Shown: positions 17,029-24,685 of the stretch, one piece after another
How positions within the stretch are numbered: the stretch's first letter is position 1
How the letters are laid out: each line of letters starts with the position of its first letter
Assembly: GCA_009780585.1 (NCBI GenBank)
Contig: WQZS01000006.1
Coordinates: forward strand, 60,470 to 124,469
DNA from: Defluviitaleaceae bacterium
GTDB taxonomy: Bacteria; Bacillota; Clostridia; Lachnospirales; WQUN01
Reading direction: 5' to 3'
DNA: 64,000 nucleotides
Program-made: the position numbers and the translations under genes
Notes under the pieces: model-generated
Seen by the model: the letters and a program-made list of their open reading frames with translations, nothing else
Told to the model about the DNA's origin: nothing
The model's database searches: none

Positions 17029-20000
17029 TTATTTGGAAAGCCTTTCCACGATTTCGCGGAAGTTTATCAGATCGACGTTTTCACGGAGCCAGGCGGTAAG
17101 GCCATCATCCGCCGTATATTGGTATTTTTCGATTTCCGCCATGGCTATGTCGGCGTTTTTCATGCTGTAGACGTCGCACGCGTCAAGGAGTTTTTGGAGC
17201 AATTCGTCGTCCGGCTTATCCTTTTTGGGTTTTTGGTTTTCATCCTCGACGGATGAGAGCGCGGCCTCGATATTATCAAGGAGTTCCTTTGCGGCTGCGA
17301 GGAATGACGGGTTCCGTTCCCGTATTAAATCAAAGTTACCGTCATTTGCGGCGTGTTCGAGGATTTCGGCTTCTTTTCCGACTTGGTCCGCGTAGATGTC
17401 ATAACTTGCCCCTTTGATGCCATGGACCTTAATTTTGTAGCCCGTAATGCCGTCTTCGGTGACGGTTTCGATGGATTCGAGCATGGAGCGGACGCTTTTC
17501 GTATAGGAACGGAGAATCTTTAAATATGTTTTTTCGTCGCCGTCATACCGTTCGAGGCCCTTGGCTATATCCATCCCGTCTATTTTTATGTTTACCGCGG
17601 ATTGTTCGCATGGGTCTTCAACCTGTTGTAAGGGCTTGTCGTGATCGTTTGCTTTTTCCGTCAAAGCCTCTTGTCTTGCCGCTTCGATAACTTCGGGTGA
17701 TTGTTTGTCGCGTATAAACTTATTGAGAACAATATTTATTTGCCTTAAGTCAATCGGCTTGGAAATAAAGTCGTCAAATCCGTTTTCCAGGAACATATCC
17801 GCTTGCCCCGCCACAGCGTTCGCGGTCAATGCCACAATGGGGTCTTTGTAAGCCATCGCGCGCAAACGCTTCGTGGTTTCAACGCCGTCCATTTGCGGCA
17901 TCATATGGTCCATGAACACAACATCGTAAACGTTTCCGTCTTTAATCTTTTCGATCGCGGCAAACCCGCTGTCGGCCGAATCCATCGTGAGCCGGTAAGG
18001 TGTCAAAAGCCCCTTGGTTACATAGATGTTCGTTTCCACATCGTCCACGATCAGGATTTTGCCGTAGGGCATCGGTTCCCTCGTTATCTTAACCTTCCTC
18101 ATCTGCGCCCTGCTGCAGGTGCGGAACTGTTTGAGGTTTTCAACCACTTCCTTGCTTAGTACGTCGGCGCCGACCGAGTCCTGCGGAAGCTGTACGGTAA
18201 AAGTGGTGCCTATGCTCGGTTTGCTTTCGACGGCGATGCTCCCACCCATCAGTTCGACCAGGTTCCGCGTTATGTTCATACCCAGCCCCGTACCTTCGAT
18301 GGTCCTGTTCGCTTCCTGGTTGAAGCGGGAATATTCGTCGAACAGTTTTTCCACTTGTTCCTTCGTCATGCCTTGTCCCGTATCGCTTACGGCAGCCGTG
18401 AACATTACCTTGCCGTCATTCTCCGCGCTTTCCTCCGCGGTAACGGTCAGGCTCACCCTTCCCGCTTCCGTGTACTTAAAAGCGTTGGAAAGCAGGTTAT
18501 TCAATATTTGTTTTATGCGCAACTCGTCGCCCGATAATTGTGAGGGCATGTTTTCGTCAATGTTTAATTCAAAGTTTATCCGCTTGCTGCCGATCCGCAT
18601 CATATTGAGCTGTGCCGTGTCGCTGACAAGGCTGGCAATGTCGTATTTGTCCGCCAGGATTTCCAGCTTACCGGATTCGATTTTGGACAAGTCGAGTATG
18701 TCGTTGATTATACCGAGCAGCATTTCACCCGAAGCATGGACCTTTTCGAGCGCCTCCCGTAATTCCGGGTCAAGCTCCTCTTTATAGAGTTGTATTTCGG
18801 TAATACCCAAAACGGCGTTCATCGGGGTACGTATTTCGTGGCTCATCGTACTGAGGAACGCGCTCTTGGCTTTGTTTGCGGTTTCCGCGGCTACACGCTG
18901 ACACTCGATTTCGGTTATGAGGTTTTTTGTGTCCGTTATATCCAAAAGCGCGCCCGCGATATGAAGGGGATTGCCGTCTTCGTCCCGAATCGTTTCGCCG
19001 GTGTCACGGTAATGGGCCCATTCGCCGTTTTTCTTTTCCATCCGGTATTCAATGTCGAAAGGCGTTTTCCCGCTTGTGTCCGTAATGTGTTTATTAAAAC
19101 TTTCAACCACCCTGCTTTTATCGTCGGGGTGTATGCGGTCGGACCAGTTGCTTATGGTGTTTGGAAAATCGGTCGTATCGGTATAGCCCAGCAACTGCCT
19201 GAACTCATCCGACCAGGAAACGGATTCCACGGGAGCGTCCGCTCCGTTATGAATGAATTTAATATCCCACAAACCGATTTTCGTGGCTCTGACCATCAGG
19301 TTTAATCTCAGCAACTGTTTCTTTGCTTCGCTTCCGGCGTTTGCCAGCGATTCCATTACTTCGCTTATGGACTTGATAAACCTTGCGATAAAAAAATTGA
19401 ATATAATAAATATCAACGAAATGATCGCGATCATCACAATAAACAGCGTGGTCATATGGGTGAAATAATCGCTTATGCTGTAGGGCTTGAACGCGGCGGT
19501 GTACCACCCCAGCGCGGGAACCGTCCCGATGGCCAGCGTCCCTTGGGGGACGGCGAAGGATTGGATTTCCCCGGGGTTTAAGGCTATCGCTTTCGCTGTT
19601 ATATCGATATCCAATTCGCCCAATATGTCCATGATATTGGCGTTGTCCATAACCAATTCGATGTCCTTGGCGCCGGTTATCTCCCCCGTGGAGTTGAACA
19701 GATAAATCTCAATCGCGTCTTCGATATCCTGGAAGAACCGGTTGATAAACTCGGTCACTTCAAGGGCCAGCGCCACCATCCCCACGGGCCTGTGTTCGTT
19801 ATTGATAACCGGTGTGTTCACCCACATCTTGAAGGCTTTTGTGTTGGGGTTATAATTGACGTTTAGGCTATAGCCTTCCGTTTCATACAGGGTCGCGTAA
19901 TACCAATAATGCGCGGGACTGTCCGCGTCAAGCCAATAGGGTTCGTCATATTCCGTACTGAAGACTAACCTGTCTATATCATTAACCCAGGAAATTTCGT

Positions 20001-20355
20001 ACCCTTCGTAAAAGAATCTGCGGAAAGAATTTATTTCATCCATTGCCAATTCCCGCAGCGCGTCGTCACCGGGGTTTTCGAAATGCCGTATGATCAACGG
20101 TGAGTCCGCTATTTTCCGTATCATGGAGATATTCGTTTCCAGCGCGCTTTCCAATTGCAGCCGTTCGATATCGAGCATTTGCTGCAGCTCAATGGTTTTG
20201 TTGACCCTTACGATTTGCCGCATGGAAAAAACGAAGGCTATGCTCCCCACAATAAGGATTATTAAAAACAGCGCGGCGGAGAAAACGACGAATCTATTTT
20301 TTAGACGGGGTTCATTCGTGTCGTGATGTTCATTTACGGACATATTCGGTTTCAT
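17029..20355 (-). CDS. Hybrid sensor histidine kinase with receiver and HPt domains
   Basis: A 1108-residue membrane sensor. Helix 1 (about 23-45) and helix 2 (301-324) enclose a roughly 255-residue extracytoplasmic region of dCache type. Then comes a PAS domain with PAC tail (about 352-478), a HisKA domain with phospho-His506 in SHEIRTPMNA, and a HATPase with NLLSNAFKYT, DTGQGM and GTGLGM. A receiver follows with acceptor Asp816 in MDHMMPQMDG, then an HPt module with His978 in VHGIKGAS. It is 37 bases downstream of the GH30-GH16 gene and likely co-transcribed, so it may sense glucan fragments. No DNA-binding response regulator is in the window, so the output partner is elsewhere or the final step is not transcriptional. 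Confidence 0.93.
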   Translation of the reverse strand: MKPNMSVNEHHDTNEPRLKNRFVVFSAALFLIILIVGSIAFVFSMRQIVRVNKTIELQQMLDIERLQLESALETNISMIRKIADSPLIIRHFENPGDDALRELAMDEINSFRRFFYEGYEISWVNDIDRLVFSTEYDEPYWLDADSPAHYWYYATLYETEGYSLNVNYNPNTKAFKMWVNTPVINNEHRPVGMVALALEVTEFINRFFQDIEDAIEIYLFNSTGEITGAKDIELVMDNANIMDILGELDIDITAKAIALNPGEIQSFAVPQGTLAIGTVPALGWYTAAFKPYSISDYFTHMTTLFIVMIAIISLIFIIFNFFIARFIKSISEVMESLANAGSEAKKQLLRLNLMVRATKIGLWDIKFIHNGADAPVESVSWSDEFRQLLGYTDTTDFPNTISNWSDRIHPDDKSRVVESFNKHITDTSGKTPFDIEYRMEKKNGEWAHYRDTGETIRDEDGNPLHIAGALLDITDTKNLITEIECQRVAAETANKAKSAFLSTMSHEIRTPMNAVLGITEIQLYKEELDPELREALEKVHASGEMLLGIINDILDLSKIESGKLEILADKYDIASLVSDTAQLNMMRIGSKRINFELNIDENMPSQLSGDELRIKQILNNLLSNAFKYTEAGRVSLTVTAEESAENDGKVMFTAAVSDTGQGMTKEQVEKLFDEYSRFNQEANRTIEGTGLGMNITRNLVELMGGSIAVESKPSIGTTFTVQLPQDSVGADVLSKEVVENLKQFRTCSRAQMRKVKITREPMPYGKILIVDDVETNIYVTKGLLTPYRLTMDSADSGFAAIEKIKDGNVYDVVFMDHMMPQMDGVETTKRLRAMAYKDPIVALTANAVAGQADMFLENGFDDFISKPIDLRQINIVLNKFIRDKQSPEVIEAARQEALTEKANDHDKPLQQVEDPCEQSAVNIKIDGMDIAKGLERYDGDEKTYLKILRSYTKSVRSMLESIETVTEDGITGYKIKVHGIKGASYDIYADQVGKEAEILEHAANDGNFDLIRERNPSFLAAAKELLDNIEAALSSVEDENQKPKKDKPDDELLQKLLDACDVYSMKNADIAMAEIEKYQYTADDGLTAWLRENVDLINFREIVERLSK

Positions 20356-20392
20356 ACAAGACCCTTCCTTTCCGACACAAGAGACCGGTTAA

Positions 20393-22783
20393 CTAATCAT
20401 TCATATCCGGCGGGCGTATCGCTTCATATACCCGCACATAGTCCACATACATGGCAGCGGGGAAGTCGAAGGTATTCATGTTTTGTGAGCCCTGCGGGTC
20501 GAAACCGCCGCCCACGGCAAGGTTCAATAAGATATGGAAGGGTTGGTCGAAGGGTGCGGGGAAGGGGAAATTGGCTTCTTCGTCAGGGTGGCGGCTCCAC
20601 CACCCGGTTTGCGTCCATGTCAGGGTATCGTTTACATAGAAGCGTATCCGCCCCGGTTCCCACTCCACGGCGTAAACGTTGAAGTCGGTGATGGACTGCC
20701 CTTCGGGGAAGTTATAAACGTTGTGGGTGTACGTATTGCCCGGCCATTCCGTGCCGAAGTGGATCGCCGAGGAGCTGCGTCCGGGGAAACGCCCCATCGC
20801 TTCCATGATATCGATTTCGCCGCCCATCGGCCAGCCGCCGTAGGGGGAATCGGTGGGAAGCATCCAAAACGCGGGCCACATTCCGTTGCCCGCGGGTAGC
20901 TTGATGCGTGCCTCCACGCGCCCGTATAGGAAGGAGACACCTTCGCCGATGCCCGGCGTACCCGTGGAACGGATGCGCCCCGAAGTGTAGCTCCTTCGGC
21001 CCTCTGTCGGGCTTGAGCGGTTTTCGCTCCTTGCTTCGATGCGCAGCATCCCGTCCGCTACGGTTACGTTATCCGCGTGGTAGTATTGCGCTTCGTCGTT
21101 GCCCCAGCCCGTTAGGCCGAACTGCGCACCCGTTCCGGTCATTACTTCCCACACGCCTAAGTCCAAGGCGTCACCGTCGAATTCGTCGCTCCATACCAAG
21201 CGCCATTGCCCGGTATCGTTTTTACCATGGTCATGTACCGCGTTTGTTTCAAACATAAAAGTCACCGCGCTCCTTGCGGGGAGGGTATATTGGAAAGCCG
21301 ACTCCCCCGCCGTAATTTGTATATCCCTGTCTTGCCTGTTGGAATTCCATAATACCACCGTGGTAGTGCCGTCGGGGTTGACGGCGGCTACGTTTTCGAT
21401 GCCTTGGTGTTGGTTTGAATGGATGCGGACCGCTCCCGGCACGATAAACTTCGAAAAATGCGCCAGCGCGTAATATTCCAGGTTGTATGTTATGTCACCG
21501 CTTTGCGTATCGATTTGCACGATGCCGCGTACGGTGCTGCGCCGCCCGGGCGCGGGGATGAACGGGCCGTTGTTTTCGTCCAGCGCCACGTTCCATAAGA
21601 TATATGATTTTCCGTGGTTGCGGAGAACACCGATACCGTTGCGCACGAATTCGAAGAAGGCCGTTTCGAAGCCCGGTACCCATTCGCCGCCCGCGCCCTC
21701 GGTGAAGTGCTGCTCTACGGGGAATCGGTCAAACACGCGGCTCTGGGCGGAAACGTTGCCGCCGTAGTGGTGCCACGCCACGCCGTCCACCCATTGCCCG
21801 GCGCGTTCCAATACCGTCAGCGGGAAATCGGGTTCGTCCCAGTTATGGTCGTATACAAGTAGGCTGATATTGGGGAAATGCTTGCGCAGCATGGGCCCCA
21901 GCGAGCGGTTGATAAATTCCGCTTGGAATACCGCGCTCATGCCGCAGCCGGGGTAATCGGGCGGTACGTGCAGCGGTTCGTTCTGCGGGGTGATGGCGCG
22001 GATGGGGATGCCTTCGTCGTGGTAGGCTTGCAGGAACAGGATCAAATAGCGGGCATAATCGTCGAACCGTTCGTGGCGTAATTGCCCGCCGACCATTGAG
22101 CCGCTTGTCTTCATCCAAGCGGGCGGGCTCCACGGCGACGCCATAACGGAAAGCCCCGGATTAATCTCCAGGGCTTTCTTTAATAAGGGAATGATATGTT
22201 CGCGGTCGTATGCGATGCAAAAATTTTCAAGTGTGGGGTCGTAACTCATCGAATAGGAGTACATTTCCCGCGCGAAGTCGCTTGCGCCGATGGCTTGGCG
22301 CAAATAGGACAGGCCGATACCCCGTTCGCGGCAGAACAGGTGGTGCATCAGTTCCTCCAGCGCTTCTTCGGAAAGGTACTCCTTCATTAAATACGCGGAC
22401 GAGTCCGTAAGCGACCCGCCGAAGCCGTCTATCACTTGGAAGCCTTGCTCGTAGTCCAATCGGATGTTGTTGGGGGAGGATTCGAAATCCGACGTACGCT
22501 TTACCTCGGGGCTTTCCGCTTGGGCGAACAGCAGTCGTTCGTCACCCGTGGTTATGTATACGCGTACGGGGGAAGTGATTTGCACCTTGTCGTTGGCCAT
22601 TATCGGGGCGTAGCCCGCTTGCCTGCGTATTGACGCGGGATTCGGCGGGGGCGCGGCTTGCGGCTCAATTTGGGCATAAGTCGTTCCGTTACCGTTTTCC
22701 ATTTCGGTTGCCTCCCCGTTACGTTCGCGCCCGCAAGCGGAAACCGCCAAGATTAAAATGAAAATGAAAATAACTTTTTTCAT
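20393..22783 (-). CDS. GH30-GH16 fusion glucanase lipoprotein
   Basis: Surface lipoprotein carrying two glycosidases. The lipobox VSAC lies about 17 residues in. GH30 spans about residues 90-510, with FGGSLTDSSAYL, the acid/base glutamate in TPQNEP and the nucleophile in FTEGAGG. GH16 spans about 520-790, with LVWSDEFDG, the catalytic EIDIMEAMG and a laminarinase-like WPAFWMLPTD. GH30 enzymes cleave beta-1,6- or other beta-glucosidic links; GH16 EIDIME enzymes cleave beta-1,3- or mixed-linkage glucan. One chain could therefore attack branched beta-1,3/1,6-glucan such as laminarin or fungal wall. ATG 22783 is used because CGGAG sits seven bases upstream; a longer TTG start at 22804 has none. 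It is divergent from the transporter operon. Confidence 0.9.
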   Translation of the reverse strand: MKKVIFIFILILAVSACGRERNGEATEMENGNGTTYAQIEPQAAPPPNPASIRRQAGYAPIMANDKVQITSPVRVYITTGDERLLFAQAESPEVKRTSDFESSPNNIRLDYEQGFQVIDGFGGSLTDSSAYLMKEYLSEEALEELMHHLFCRERGIGLSYLRQAIGASDFAREMYSYSMSYDPTLENFCIAYDREHIIPLLKKALEINPGLSVMASPWSPPAWMKTSGSMVGGQLRHERFDDYARYLILFLQAYHDEGIPIRAITPQNEPLHVPPDYPGCGMSAVFQAEFINRSLGPMLRKHFPNISLLVYDHNWDEPDFPLTVLERAGQWVDGVAWHHYGGNVSAQSRVFDRFPVEQHFTEGAGGEWVPGFETAFFEFVRNGIGVLRNHGKSYILWNVALDENNGPFIPAPGRRSTVRGIVQIDTQSGDITYNLEYYALAHFSKFIVPGAVRIHSNQHQGIENVAAVNPDGTTTVVLWNSNRQDRDIQITAGESAFQYTLPARSAVTFMFETNAVHDHGKNDTGQWRLVWSDEFDGDALDLGVWEVMTGTGAQFGLTGWGNDEAQYYHADNVTVADGMLRIEARSENRSSPTEGRRSYTSGRIRSTGTPGIGEGVSFLYGRVEARIKLPAGNGMWPAFWMLPTDSPYGGWPMGGEIDIMEAMGRFPGRSSSAIHFGTEWPGNTYTHNVYNFPEGQSITDFNVYAVEWEPGRIRFYVNDTLTWTQTGWWSRHPDEEANFPFPAPFDQPFHILLNLAVGGGFDPQGSQNMNTFDFPAAMYVDYVRVYEAIRPPDMND

Positions 22784-22854
22784 GGGCGGACTCCGTTTTG
22801 TCAAATAATATCATATTCGTTTATATAGTTAAATGAGAATATTTTTCGTCATTT

Positions 22855-22893
22855 TTACCAAACGCTATTGCGTTTTTTTTTTTTTTATGGTAA
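22855..22893. promoter_or_regulatory. Operator-like palindrome with T14 tract
   Basis: AAACGC-TATT-GCGTTT (22860-22875) is a perfect palindrome of LacI-operator style, bracketed by TTACCA and TGGTAA (22855 and 22888). It overlaps the -35 region of the plus-strand promoter and lies between the divergent glucanase and transporter genes. A run of 14 T (22873-22886) follows directly. Confidence 0.45.
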
Positions 22894-22896
22894 TGT
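22868..22896 (+). promoter_or_regulatory. Candidate promoter of the glucan transporter operon
   Basis: TTGCGT (22868-22873) and TAATGT (22891-22896) are 17 bases apart, and 13 of those spacer bases are a T homopolymer. The SBP start codon is 38 bases downstream. Confidence 0.45.
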
Positions 22897-22933
22897 CGCC
22901 AAAAGATGGGTAATTTAAAGGAGGAGTTCCATT

Positions 22934-24574
22934 ATGCGATTGAAAGCCTTGCTGCTTGTCATCCTTGCGGCGGCACTTACGCTTGCGGCTTGCGGGCGGC
23001 GCGAAGAAGAACCTGTAGACCCCGTTACGCTGTTGGGTACGGATGCCATCATGTCCCTGCCCGCGGATACGACGGGTGAAGTCACCGTGTTCATGTGGTC
23101 CGGCAGCGGTGCGTTTTTACGCGACGTAGGCCGCGTACACATCGCCCCCGAGGATATCATGGGCCAAAACGAAGGTGCCATAATCGCTACGGCACGCGAA
23201 TTTAACAAGTTGTACCCCAATATCGTCGTCAACGTATACGCAAGGGCCGACGGCCCCAACGACAACGATATTTCCTGGGACCAATACCGTTTGAACTTCG
23301 AGATGGAGTTTGGGCACTACCCCGATGTCTTCGCCGTATATGACCTCATGTCGGACATCGAAAGGGGCCTTGTGGCTGACCTCACCATTTTCGCGGATGA
23401 CCCGGTATACCGCGCGTTTAACCCCGCGATCATGGAAATGATGAACATCGGCGGGCGTCAGTTCGCCGTACCCCAATACTTAGTGCCGTGGGGCGTGTTC
23501 GTCAACCGCTCCCTGGCCAACGCGCAAAACCTCGATATGCCCACGCCCCAATGGACGATTGAGGAATACTTCCGTTTTATCGGCAACCACAGCCCCAACG
23601 AATGGTACGGCGCGGATTCACCCCCGTGGCTCTTCGCCGACTCCGGTACGCGGGATTTCCACTATCTGCTGCTTAACCGCGAAGCCAATGACCCGCACGT
23701 ACGCTTGAACTCGCAAGCCACGCGCGACCTGCTGGCCATGATGCCCCGTGCCGTCGCGTCCACCGTATGGCCGCAATTCGGCTTGGGCAACGTAGCCGAC
23801 GAGTTTATGGACTGGTGGTGGGGACCGCGCTGGTTCCAAACGGGCCGTTTGCTCGCGCATGTGGGTGACCCGTGGTTTATGGGCGACTTCGCCAACCCCA
23901 ACCCCGACCATTGGTTCCACGTCGGATTCGATTGGGACATCTACCCCCGCCCCTCCACGGCCAATATGGGCGTGCATGTGGGTATGGTGCTTGACCCCAT
24001 GGCCATCCGCAACTACGCCATGGACGACGGCAACCCCAACCTGAGCCCCGAGGAATATAACCGCCTCGCCATCGCGTGGGAATTCGTGAAATTCATGAAC
24101 GGCGACACCCGCGCCTGGCGCGCCCGTTCACAGCAAATGTTCAATGACGGCGGTACGATGGCGTCCGCCATGAACGACTCCTTCCCGTACGTCACGGGTG
24201 CCGCTTTCTTCGAGCAAATGGAATATTGGTACCAAGGCGGCCGCGACCGCTTCAGGGACCCCGCCGTTATGCCCGGCTTCCACTATACGCTGGAGGTATG
24301 GAACAGGGGCGATATCATACTCAACCCGGATAAGGTCGTGCCGTGGTACTACGAATTTGAAGGCGCGCGCCGCGCTATCACCTACGAATGGAACCGCAAA
24401 TATTCCGCCGACGTAACGGGCGCGGGCGAAGCCGATCCCAACTGGCTGGATATGGTATTGGCGCGCTTGCCCGAATGGGATGTGGCGTTTAACCAACGCT
24501 TCAACGATGCGTGGGCAGCCTTCCACGTAGCGATGAACCGTTTCTATCCCGAACAAGTGCGCGGAGGCAGGTAA
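22934..24574 (+). CDS. ABC transporter sugar-binding lipoprotein
   Basis: Captures oligosaccharides outside the cell for an ABC importer. Signal peptide and lipobox LAAC end near residue 20. The rest has the family 1 extracellular solute-binding pattern: VTVFMWSGSG, REFNKLYPNIVVNV, a long Trp-rich cleft region (WWWGPRWFQTG, PNPDHWFHVGFDWDIYP) and a C-terminal WEFVKFMNGDTRAW helix. The high number of Trp and Tyr residues fits stacking on a glucan chain. AAAGGAGG SD is seven bases before the ATG. It is followed by a palindrome and an intrinsic terminator, so it is probably made in excess of the genes behind it. Confidence 0.9.
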   Translation: MRLKALLLVILAAALTLAACGRREEEPVDPVTLLGTDAIMSLPADTTGEVTVFMWSGSGAFLRDVGRVHIAPEDIMGQNEGAIIATAREFNKLYPNIVVNVYARADGPNDNDISWDQYRLNFEMEFGHYPDVFAVYDLMSDIERGLVADLTIFADDPVYRAFNPAIMEMMNIGGRQFAVPQYLVPWGVFVNRSLANAQNLDMPTPQWTIEEYFRFIGNHSPNEWYGADSPPWLFADSGTRDFHYLLLNREANDPHVRLNSQATRDLLAMMPRAVASTVWPQFGLGNVADEFMDWWWGPRWFQTGRLLAHVGDPWFMGDFANPNPDHWFHVGFDWDIYPRPSTANMGVHVGMVLDPMAIRNYAMDDGNPNLSPEEYNRLAIAWEFVKFMNGDTRAWRARSQQMFNDGGTMASAMNDSFPYVTGAAFFEQMEYWYQGGRDRFRDPAVMPGFHYTLEVWNRGDIILNPDKVVPWYYEFEGARRAITYEWNRKYSADVTGAGEADPNWLDMVLARLPEWDVAFNQRFNDAWAAFHVAMNRFYPEQVRGGR

Positions 24575-24582
24575 TAAAAATA

Positions 24583-24607
24583 ACTTGTACCGGAAATCGG
24601 TACAAGT
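24583..24607. repeat. Ten-base-arm palindrome after the binding-protein gene
   Basis: Arms ACTTGTACCG and CGGTACAAGT are separated by five bases, starting nine bases after the stop codon. There is no T-run, so it is likely an mRNA 3'-end stabilising hairpin or an operator rather than a terminator. Confidence 0.55.
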
Positions 24608-24626
24608 GGGAATATGATTTAAACCA

Positions 24627-24661
24627 AGGGGGGCGGAGGATGATGTCCTTCGCCCCTTTTT
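24627..24661 (+). terminator. Intrinsic terminator inside the transporter operon
   Basis: An 11-base stem GGGGCGGAGGA / TCCTTCGCCCC (one G-T pair) with loop TGATG is followed by TTTTT. It stands 25 bases before the next start codon, so partial read-through would give more binding protein than permease. Confidence 0.75.
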
Positions 24662-24685
24662 ACATATACATAGAGGGTGCGGCGT

